NCBI GenBank assembly: GCA_964614575.1
Contig: CAZTLX010000105.1
Span: forward strand, 1-14,025
Direction: 5' to 3'
Length of the DNA: 14,025 nucleotides
Origin: JBGTLW01 sp964614575
GTDB taxonomy: Bacteria; Planctomycetota; Phycisphaerae; Phycisphaerales; Phycisphaeraceae
Below are positions 1 through 5,412 of this stretch, one piece after another (position 1 is the stretch's first letter; each line of letters begins with the position of its first letter). A program made the position numbers and the translations under genes. The notes under the pieces are model-generated. The model searched no databases. It saw only the letters and a program-made list of their open reading frames with translations, and was not told the origin of the DNA.

Positions 1-143
1 CCTTGGATGCACTTGTTTGTGCGTGGGTGGGTGTCGAGTACCTTGCGGGACGTACCGTGCCGCTGGGCAATTACGACGCGGCGATCTGGTGTCCTGCAGA
101 CGTGGTGCGGAGGGGCAAGCCGGGGCCGGGGGGGGGTGCCTAG
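1..143 (+). CDS. C-terminal end of a probable DUF429 (RNase H-fold) protein, partial
   Basis: The reading frame is open from base 3 to the TAG at 141-143 and gives 46 residues, so the gene begins before the window. The peptide contains LDALVCAWVGVEYLAGRTV, then PLGNYDAAIWCP, and ends in a Gly/Pro-rich tail. A 'DALxxAW' helix followed by 'G..xLG' and a final 'IW.P' strand is the way DUF429 proteins usually end; these are predicted nucleases with an RNase H-like fold and no firmly assigned role. The assignment rests on this short C-terminal pattern alone, so it is tentative. An overlapping frame at 7-210 reads as low-complexity Arg/Gly sequence and is not believed. Confidence 0.5.
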   Translation, partial: LDALVCAWVGVEYLAGRTVPLGNYDAAIWCPADVVRRGKPGPGGGA

Positions 144-220
144 AGTTGCGGTGGTGAAGCGGGGCGCGCGTCGGCGGGTCGCACGTCTTCGTCTCTGGGT
201 CTGTTTTTGAAAGGTAACCG

Positions 221-595
221 ATGTCATGGTTGGTGGTGGCGGTGGGGTTGTTCTCGCTTGCGGCTACGGGGGGTGTCGCGATGCTCACGCTTGGGTTGCG
301 GGGCAAGAAGCTGGCCCGGCCGCTGCGGATGGTGCATGGGCTGCTCGGCGTGAGCGGTCTGATTTGTCTGTTTCTGGCGGCGGCGCAGGGCGCGACGGGG
401 GTGCTGATGGTCTGGACGATCCTGCTGTTTACCGCGGTCGCGATGGCGGGCGCGGGGATGTGGGTGCTCGGGGCGATCGGCAAGCGCCCGCCATCGTGGA
501 TGATGATGGCGCACGGCCTGGCCGCGACGATCGCGATCACCCTGCTGTTGATTTACTGTTTCACGCAAGACCCGCCCTTCCGGGCCGGCCCTTGA
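221..595 (+). CDS. Small four-helix membrane protein of unknown function
   Basis: This 124-residue protein is almost entirely hydrophobic, with predicted membrane segments near residues 3-25, 36-56, 60-85 and 95-114, and no signal peptide cleavage site. Segments 2 and 4 begin alike, with RMVHGLLG at 36-43 and MMMAHGLA at 94-101, so each pair of helices could be one unit of an internal duplication, with His39 and His98 in matching positions. The start is supported by an AAAGGT ribosome-binding site (210-215) a few bases before the ATG. I do not recognise the family. The matched histidines could bind a metal or heme, but nothing else supports that. It sits alone between the DUF429 tail and the Cys-rich gene. 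Confidence 0.75.
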   Translation: MSWLVVAVGLFSLAATGGVAMLTLGLRGKKLARPLRMVHGLLGVSGLICLFLAAAQGATGVLMVWTILLFTAVAMAGAGMWVLGAIGKRPPSWMMMAHGLAATIAITLLLIYCFTQDPPFRAGP

Positions 596-789
596 TCGCG
601 CATCGGGTTGCGAGAGACGCCTTGCGCGGGTGTTGAATCTGCGATGCGGTTTCAATTGCGTATATCGGGTCGATTCCGCTTCACTTTTCCGTTCGCCTGG
701 CTGAAGATAAGGGAAGAGTCATGGGGCGGCGCGGGGTGTGCCCGCGTGCGGTCGTGACGCAGATGAGCCACCGGCAAAAGGAATATGAC

Positions 790-999
790 ATGATTGAAGT
801 ACGAGAAGGACAATGCGGGCTTTGCAAGCATTTCGGCGAGCACCACGAGTCGGCCTCAACGCTGGTGCAGATCCGCACGACCCACGAGGCGCCGGAGGAG
901 CTGGTGGATGAGTGCGGGCACCCGAAGATGGAGAACTTTCATCTGAAAGTCACGCCGATCGCTTCGTGCGACGGGTATGAGCCGGCGGTCGCGGCGTGA
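790..999 (+). CDS. Small Cys-rich protein with CGLC and CGHP motifs, probable zinc binder
   Basis: The product is 69 residues if translation starts at the ATG at 790, which is preceded by AAAAGGAA at 776-783. It carries CGLCKHFGEHH near the N-terminus, then ECGHP in the middle and SCDGYEPA near the C-terminus. That gives four cysteines in a C-x2-C...C...C arrangement with nearby histidines, which suggests one structural zinc site. I believe similar small proteins occur in planctomycetes, without known function. An in-frame ATG at 721 also has a purine-rich site (AAGGGA, 709-714) and would add 23 residues of basic, unpatterned sequence; I prefer 790 because the conserved-looking part begins there. 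A strong terminator follows at 1032-1063. Confidence 0.75.
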   Translation: MIEVREGQCGLCKHFGEHHESASTLVQIRTTHEAPEELVDECGHPKMENFHLKVTPIASCDGYEPAVAA

Positions 1000-1031
1000 A
1001 GGCGCTGCGTGTGTGGTCAAGGATTCAAAGG

Positions 1032-1063
1032 CGCGCGGGCCGACAGGTCCGCGCGTTTTTTTT
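1032..1063 (+). terminator. Intrinsic terminator after the Cys-rich gene
   Basis: A 10-base-pair stem (CGCGCGGGCC at 1032-1041 with GGTCCGCGCG at 1046-1055, one G-T pair) closes a GACA loop and is followed by eight T residues at 1056-1063. It lies 32 bases after the stop codon of the upstream gene. It is the only textbook Rho-independent terminator I see in the window. Confidence 0.92.
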
Positions 1064-1070
1064 ATCCCAT

Positions 1071-1127
1071 TTATCCCGGCAAAGCTACGCTGCGCTGCGC
1101 ATGGCCGGGCCTGGGGTGGGGCTTGGG
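1071..1127 (+). repeat. Dispersed 3'-end hairpin repeat, copy A
   Basis: The copy begins TTATCCCGGCAAAGCTACGC, continues CTGCGCTGCGCATG and closes with GCCGGG. The stem is CCCGGC with GCCGGG and the loop holds the conserved AAGCT and GCTGCGCTGCGCATG words. The usual trailing CTTGGG is displaced here by a short G-rich insertion. It lies between two convergent gene ends, directly after the terminator at 1032-1063. Confidence 0.7.
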
Positions 1128-1135
1128 TCAAGCCT

Positions 1136-2233
1136 TTAGTGGGGTTTGACCTCGGCGAGGTAGGCGGCGAGCAGGTCGACGCTGGCGGTCAGGTCATCCC
1201 GATGGATCATCTCGGTGATGGTGTGGATGTAGCGGGTGCCGACCGAGAGGGTGAGGGTGCGGACGCCGGGGCCCGCGGCCTGGATGGTGCCGGTGTCGGT
1301 CCCGCCGCGGGGCAGGACGCTGAGCTGATGCTTGATCTTGTGTTTGCGGGCGATGGCCTGGGCCTGTTCGATCAGGTCGTGGTCGTTGATGACCGAGCCG
1401 TCGGCGCAGGTGATGGTCGCGCCCTGACCCTGGCGGGTGACGGCCATGTCGTCGGGCGTGCCGGGGGTATCGACGCAGAGCGTCGTGTCGAGCCCGATGC
1501 CGATGTCGGGGGCCACGGCATACGCGCTGGTGCGGGCGCCGCGCAGGCCGACCTCTTCCTGCACCGTGAAGACGACAACGATCTGGGCATCGTGCGGGGT
1601 TTTGTTCTCGTGCAGCTTCTGGATCGCGCGGATGGCGACCCAGCAGGCGACGCGGTTGTCGAGGCACTGGCTGACGACGGTGTCGCCGATCTGGGCGAAG
1701 CGGGCGTCGAGCACGACCATGTCGCCGATCTTCACCTTCTTTTTCACCTTCTCCGCGGGCAGGCCGGTATCGACGACAAACTCGTGGACCTCGGGCACCT
1801 TGCTCTTCTCGTCGGCCGAGGCGATGTGGACCGGCTTGGTCGCGGCGTTGAGCACGCCGAGCAGGTCTTTTTTCGGGTTGGTCAGGTCGGGGCAGATGCG
1901 GACGACGCGGGCGAAGAGGTTTCGCGTGTCGAACCCACCGACGGGCGTGAGGCGGATGAACCCCTTGTCGTCGATGTGCTTGACGAAGAAACCGATCTGG
2001 TCCATGTGGGCCGCGACCATGATGCGGTGGGGGGGTGGGGTGTCGTGGCTCGCTGAAGCGACCACGCCGGATTTGCTTTTCTTGCGGGGGTGGCGGGTGC
2101 AGATGAGCGAGCCCATCGCATCGGTGCGGACCTCGTCGAAGAGGCCTTTGATTTGCGTTTCGATCAGCGCGCGGACGCGGTGTTCGCGGCCGGGCACGCC
2201 GGGGGTGGTGCAGAGCTGTTCGAGGAGTTTCAT
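1136..2233 (-). CDS. M42 family metallopeptidase (FrvX-type aminopeptidase)
   Basis: A 365-residue member of the M42 family, which forms cytoplasmic dinuclear metal (Zn/Co) aminopeptidases, often tetrahedral dodecamers that trim peptides. The expected ligands are visible: His76 in AAHMDQIGF, Asp192 in CLDNRV, the Glu226-Glu227 pair in VQEEVGLRG, Asp249 in GLDTT, and His337 in RYIHT. The usual HMDEIG reads HMDQIG here. Residues about 53-70 (SKSGVVASASHDTPPPHR) interrupt the usual short turn just before the first metal-binding strand, and they are encoded by a DNA palindrome at 2044-2066. The ATG at 2231-2233 has no ribosome-binding site, but TACAAT lies six bases upstream. Substrate preference cannot be read from the sequence. 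Confidence 0.92.
   Translation of the reverse strand: MKLLEQLCTTPGVPGREHRVRALIETQIKGLFDEVRTDAMGSLICTRHPRKKSKSGVVASASHDTPPPHRIMVAAHMDQIGFFVKHIDDKGFIRLTPVGGFDTRNLFARVVRICPDLTNPKKDLLGVLNAATKPVHIASADEKSKVPEVHEFVVDTGLPAEKVKKKVKIGDMVVLDARFAQIGDTVVSQCLDNRVACWVAIRAIQKLHENKTPHDAQIVVVFTVQEEVGLRGARTSAYAVAPDIGIGLDTTLCVDTPGTPDDMAVTRQGQGATITCADGSVINDHDLIEQAQAIARKHKIKHQLSVLPRGGTDTGTIQAAGPGVRTLTLSVGTRYIHTITEMIHRDDLTASVDLLAAYLAEVKPH
2044..2066. repeat. Palindromic repeat inside the M42 peptidase gene
   Basis: CGTGGCTCGC at 2044-2053 and GCGACCACG at 2058-2066 form a stem with one bulged base around a TGAA loop. On the coding strand it encodes the Val-Val-Ala-Ser-Ala-Ser-His-Asp segment of the extra residues 53-70. 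I recall similar GTGGCTCGC/GCGACCAC palindromes scattered in planctomycete genomes, which would make this an in-frame insertion of a repeat; that recollection is unchecked. Confidence 0.6.
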
Positions 2234-2239
2234 GGGGGG

Positions 2240-2245
2240 ATTGTA
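2240..2245 (-). promoter_or_regulatory. Possible -10 element of the M42 gene (leaderless arrangement)
   Basis: On the minus strand TACAAT is followed by six C residues and then the ATG of the peptidase gene. A -10 box in this position would place the transcript start at or next to the ATG. No good -35 hexamer is seen at normal spacing, and the gene lacks a close Shine-Dalgarno sequence. Confidence 0.35.
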
Positions 2246-2263
2246 ACGTGAGATCTCCTGCGG

Positions 2264-2298
2264 ATACCCCGCCGAAGCTGCGCATCAGCGGGCTTGGG
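2264..2298 (+). repeat. Dispersed 3'-end hairpin repeat, copy B (short loop)
   Basis: The core reads ATACCCCGCCGAAGCTGCG then CATCAGCGGGCTTGGG. The stem is CCCGC (2268-2272) with GCGGG (2288-2292). The loop is shorter than in the other copies, having lost about ten bases of the GCTGCGCTGCGC run. It lies in the gap after the end of the pterin dehydratase gene and before the start of the M42 gene, both on the minus strand. Confidence 0.65.
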
Positions 2299-2327
2299 AG
2301 GGTTATCAGAGTTCCCAAGTGAACAGA

Positions 2328-2618
2328 TCAGCGCCAGTTGAACGATTCGATCGCCTTGGCGAGGTCGAGATCTTTCTGCGTGACCTTGCCGTCGGCGTCG
2401 TGGGTGCTCAGCGACAGCTTCACGGTTTTATAGACGTTGAAGATTTCGGGGTGATGCCCGAGTTCTTCGGCCTCGAAGGCGACGCGGGTCAGGAAGCCAA
2501 ACGCCTCGCGGAAGTGGTGGAATTCGTAGGTCTTTGTGATCTGTTCGTCGGCGTAGGCCCAGCCGGGCAGTTCCGATAAGGCGGATTCGATCTGGGTTTT
2601 GGTCAGGGGTTTGGCCAT
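2328..2618 (-). CDS. Pterin-4a-carbinolamine dehydratase (PCD/DCoH family)
   Basis: This 96-residue protein matches the PCD family, which dehydrates 4a-hydroxytetrahydrobiopterin to quinonoid dihydropterin during turnover of pterin cofactors of aromatic amino acid hydroxylases. The signature is complete: EELGHHPEIFNVY at residues 51-63 with His55 and His56, His73 in LSTHD, and Asp83 in QKDLDLA. The start was placed at MAKPLTKTQIE (2618), which gives the normal family length; a longer frame to 2699 would add 27 basic, unpatterned residues and cross the upstream region of the autotransporter gene. No aromatic hydroxylase gene is nearby, so its partner is unknown. It is divergent from the autotransporter gene with 75 bases between. 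Confidence 0.92.
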   Translation of the reverse strand: MAKPLTKTQIESALSELPGWAYADEQITKTYEFHHFREAFGFLTRVAFEAEELGHHPEIFNVYKTVKLSLSTHDADGKVTQKDLDLAKAIESFNWR

Positions 2619-2693
2619 GGGTCGATGCTTTCGGTTAAAGTTTGCGCGTCTTCGAGGCATCATAGCGCGCGACTCGTGTTGGGAAGGCTCGCC

Positions 2694-4643
2694 ATGCACA
2701 GCGTCGCATTCAGCGACCGGTGGGGCGGGGGATCACGCATACTCAGCCTGCTGATTGTGATGGGCTGCGGTCTGCCCGCCGCGGCGACGGTGTTCACCGA
2801 GACCTCGCCGACCTCCGCCGGCGCTGCGCCGTTCCCCCTCGCGCCCGTCGGCGGGATCGTCTTCGACGGGGTCGGGCTCAACGGCAACCGCGTCATCTCG
2901 CAGCTCACCGCCTCCGCGCTGCCCGGCAACGCCAACTACAACTTCAGCCCGGTCACCCTCGGCACGCAGCTCGGTTACACCGACGCGATCACCGGGCAGT
3001 TGGGCGGCGGGTTCGCCCAGTTGGCCGTGCGCCTGACCGTCTACGACCTGGACAACGCCGCGGGCGAGCTGGACTTCAACGCCCTGACCCTGCGGCTCAA
3101 CGGCGTCGGCGTCGGCAACCTGAGCGAGGTGATCACCGAGGCCACCAACAACGCGGGCACGCCGACCGGTGCCGGGTTTTCCACCGGCGGGTTCCGCAAC
3201 AACCAGCTCGACACCGGCTGGCTGCTGGTCGGCGACCCGGGCGTTCTGGCGGTGGTGTTCGCCACGGTGGAAAATGACGGGCAGATCGTCTTCGATTACA
3301 CCGATGTCACGGCCAACGCGAACGTCGCGGACTTTTCGCGGGGCGTCGATGCCGCCGGCGCGGGGCTGATCCTCGGGCCCGTGCTGATCCAGACGCTCGC
3401 GAACATCGCCGCCACCCCGACGCAGCGCGAGGTCGGCCGGGCCCTGGACACGCAGGTCGGCGCGGGCAACGACCTGGACACCGTGGCCGCGATCATCTTG
3501 GCCCTGCCGGACGCCTCGCAGCAGCGCGCGGCGCTCGATGCGGTCGCGGGGCGCATCGCGTTCATGGCCGGCGACAGCGCGATCGGGGCGGCGGAGGTGC
3601 AGGGGTACAACCTCGACTCGCGGCTCAATGCGCTTCGCCGCGGTGAGGCGCCGAGCGGCGGGGGGATCGCGCTGGCCTACGCGGACGATCCGCTGGGCGT
3701 GCGCGGCGGGTGGGAGCGCTATGTCTCGCAAGACGGCGGCGAAGTCGCCAGCGACGCGGCACCGGCCCTGCCTTTGGGCCGCGCGCCCGGGGGCCTGCCC
3801 GAGGAGCGCTTCGGCGTCTTCGCGCTCGGCTCGTTGACGGTGTCGGACACCCATCGCTCGGCGGCGCAGGTCGGTTCGGACGTCGTGGCCGCGGGCGTCA
3901 CCGTCGGCATTGACCGCCGCCTCGATCAACGCACCGTCCTGGGCGTCGCTTTCGGCTTCGGCGACAACGACACCGACTTCGACGACGGCTCGGGCTTTGC
4001 CTCCGACAGCTACTCGCTCGCGTTCTACGCGACCCGCACGCTGCGCGACGACCTCTACCTCGACGCGGCCGCGGCCGTGACCTATGCCGAAGTCGAGACC
4101 ACCCGCCGCATCGTCCTGCCGGGCCTCGACCGCACCGCGCGCGGCGACACCCGAGGCCTGGCGTGGTCGGCCATGACCCGCCTGGTGTACGAAGCAGACT
4201 TCGACGGCTGGACGCTCGCGCCCGAGACGTCGCTCCGCTACGCCGACGCGACGATCGACGGCTACACCGAACGCGACGCGGGCGGCCTGTCGCTGGACTA
4301 CGGCGAGCAGCACGCCCGCAGCCTCACCTGGTCGCTGGGCGCGACGCTGCGACGAAGCTTCACCCTCCAAGATCGTGCCACGCTCACGCCTTACATCGGC
4401 CTGTCGCTGGAGACGGAGCTGCTCGACGATCAACGCACGATCCGCACGAGCTTCGCGGGCGATCCGGCGAACGCCTTTAACACCTACACCGACTCGCCGG
4501 ACCAGACCTATGGCCGCGGTCGGCTCGGCGTTACCGCCCGGCTGGCCAACGGGCTGTCGCTTTATGGCGACTACGCCACGCTCCTGGGCCACGACGACAC
4601 CGAAGCCCACCAGTTCTTCGCCGGCCTCCGCTGGGGGTTCTAA
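2694..4643 (+). CDS. Autotransporter outer-membrane beta-barrel protein
   Basis: A 649-residue secreted protein. The start at 2694 has GGAAGG six bases upstream. Residues 1-31 form a signal peptide with Arg15, a hydrophobic core (ILSLLIVMGCGL) and probable cleavage after PAAA. Residues about 33-230 are a beta-rich passenger with Asp/Gly/Asn-rich strands, and I do not recognise its function. Residues about 233-316 (TPTQREVGRALDTQ...ALPDASQQRAALDAVAG...LNALR) match the helical linker that precedes autotransporter barrels. Residues about 370-649 alternate polar and hydrophobic positions and end GLRWGF, with the terminal Phe expected of a BAM-inserted outer-membrane barrel (autotransporter domain, type V secretion). 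No protease site between passenger and barrel can be assigned. The role may be surface display or adhesion. Confidence 0.88.
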   Translation: MHSVAFSDRWGGGSRILSLLIVMGCGLPAAATVFTETSPTSAGAAPFPLAPVGGIVFDGVGLNGNRVISQLTASALPGNANYNFSPVTLGTQLGYTDAITGQLGGGFAQLAVRLTVYDLDNAAGELDFNALTLRLNGVGVGNLSEVITEATNNAGTPTGAGFSTGGFRNNQLDTGWLLVGDPGVLAVVFATVENDGQIVFDYTDVTANANVADFSRGVDAAGAGLILGPVLIQTLANIAATPTQREVGRALDTQVGAGNDLDTVAAIILALPDASQQRAALDAVAGRIAFMAGDSAIGAAEVQGYNLDSRLNALRRGEAPSGGGIALAYADDPLGVRGGWERYVSQDGGEVASDAAPALPLGRAPGGLPEERFGVFALGSLTVSDTHRSAAQVGSDVVAAGVTVGIDRRLDQRTVLGVAFGFGDNDTDFDDGSGFASDSYSLAFYATRTLRDDLYLDAAAAVTYAEVETTRRIVLPGLDRTARGDTRGLAWSAMTRLVYEADFDGWTLAPETSLRYADATIDGYTERDAGGLSLDYGEQHARSLTWSLGATLRRSFTLQDRATLTPYIGLSLETELLDDQRTIRTSFAGDPANAFNTYTDSPDQTYGRGRLGVTARLANGLSLYGDYATLLGHDDTEAHQFFAGLRWGF

Positions 4644-4660
4644 AAACCACTGCCGTTCCC

Positions 4661-4705
4661 CCCCAAGCCCGCCGATGCGCAGCGCAGCGGCGTTTCGGCG
4701 GGGTA
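4661..4705 (-). repeat. Dispersed 3'-end hairpin repeat, copy C (inverted)
   Basis: Read on the minus strand this copy gives TACCCCGCCGAAACGCCGCT, then GCGCTGCGCATCGGCGGG and CTTGGG. The stem is the longest of the four: CCCGCCGA (4668-4675) with TCGGCGGG (4695-4702). It lies between the convergent ends of the autotransporter and Dabb genes and could slow or stop transcription from either side, but has no T tract. Confidence 0.72.
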
Positions 4706-4723
4706 CCGCAAAGGGTTAACCGC

Positions 4724-5032
4724 TCACACCTCCACCGAATCATAAATCAACACCTTCGTCCAGAACGTTTTATAGGTGTTGATGAAGTGCGTGTGCGCGT
4801 CGTCCGCGTCGGATTGATACGCGTCGTGAGCCGCCGCATCTTTGAAGGTGCAGTGCAGTTGCACATCGTAGGAGTTATCGACCACCGCGCGGGGCGTCCC
4901 CGCGGGTACGCCGACGCGTACGCCGGCGGCGTTGGGGCTTTGGGCCAGCGCTTTGGCGGCGGCGATGAAATCGTTTCGCTGGGCGTCGGTCAGGTCTTCG
5001 CGCAGCCAGAAGTGGACGGTGTGGTGGAACAT
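4724..5032 (-). CDS. Dabb (stress-responsive alpha/beta-barrel) domain protein
   Basis: This 102-residue protein begins MFHHTVHFWLREDLTDAQRNDF and contains VDNSYDVQLHCTFKDAAAHDAYQSDADDAHTHFI, then ends with WTKVLIYDSVEV. That layout (first strand with H-x-V-x-F/W, a helix, then the DVxLxxxF strand, the helix YQSxxxH and a final strand) is the Dabb fold, a small dimeric ferredoxin-like barrel. Bacterial members are mostly of unknown role; plant members include stress proteins and a polyketide cyclase, so no reaction is assigned. The length fits one complete domain. It is transcribed alone, convergent with the autotransporter gene and divergent from the PgpH-like gene. Confidence 0.85.
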   Translation of the reverse strand: MFHHTVHFWLREDLTDAQRNDFIAAAKALAQSPNAAGVRVGVPAGTPRAVVDNSYDVQLHCTFKDAAAHDAYQSDADDAHTHFINTYKTFWTKVLIYDSVEV

Positions 5033-5412
5033 CGGCAGGCCCTTGGGGGGAGTAGTCGGGGCATGTTATCCGCTGGGTTGCCTGGCGTGTGCCGGCCCGG
5101 TGCGGTGCGGGGCGGATGGTCGGTAAGTGTGGTTTTTCACGGGGGTTGCGGCGTGACGGGGCCGCGCCCCGGCGGGCCGGCGTCGGAGTGAGCGGACGGG
5201 TGGGGGCGCGGCGTGGGGGGGTGTCCGATAACGGCGACAGACGGGGCCTTTGCGGCGGGGTACAATCATTGCCCCGGGGAAGAGCCGTGCTGGTCGATAA
5301 AAAGGGCGCGGGGTGACGGACACGCCTCAAGGATGCGGCCCCGTTCGTCCGGCCCGGTCAGATGTGTTTAAAGGAAGCGAAGCGAGGCCCCGGCGAGGCC
5401 GGAACCAACCTG
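5033..5412. other. Divergent intergenic region between the Dabb and PgpH-like genes
   Basis: About 380 bases without a convincing gene. It holds a G/C-rich stretch, a small GGGGC-CGC-GCCCC hairpin at 5158-5170, a possible -10 hexamer TACAAT at 5261-5266 reading rightward without a clear -35, and an in-frame extension of the PgpH-like gene back to an ATG at 5362. Overlapping open frames on both strands here read as Arg/Pro/Gly-rich composition artefacts. Confidence 0.6.
5261..5266 (+). promoter_or_regulatory. Possible -10 hexamer upstream of the PgpH-like gene
   Basis: TACAAT matches the TATAAT consensus at five of six positions and stands out in GC-rich surroundings. It would give a leader of about 140 bases to the ATG at 5413. 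No matching -35 hexamer is seen 16-18 bases upstream, so this is weak. Confidence 0.3.

Noticed and set aside
7..210. 67-codon open frame at the left edge
   Set aside because: Arg/Gly/Trp-rich and overlaps the DUF429-like C-terminus in a better frame; no ribosome-binding site.
633..666. TTGAAT and TATATC as a promoter for the Cys-rich gene
   Set aside because: The spacer is 22 bases, too long for a sigma-70-type promoter, and no alternative pair fits.
977..2056. Long open frame antisense to the M42 gene
   Set aside because: It is Asp/Gly/Val-rich without motifs and is the mirror of a well-supported peptidase gene in GC-rich DNA.
2733..4610. 625-codon open frame antisense to the autotransporter gene
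   Set aside because: Arg/Val/Gly/Ala-rich composition with no domain pattern; the sense frame has a signal peptide, linker and barrel.
5158..5170. GGGGC-CGC-GCCCC as a terminator
   Set aside because: No gene ends beside it and no T tract follows; it sits in a divergent region.
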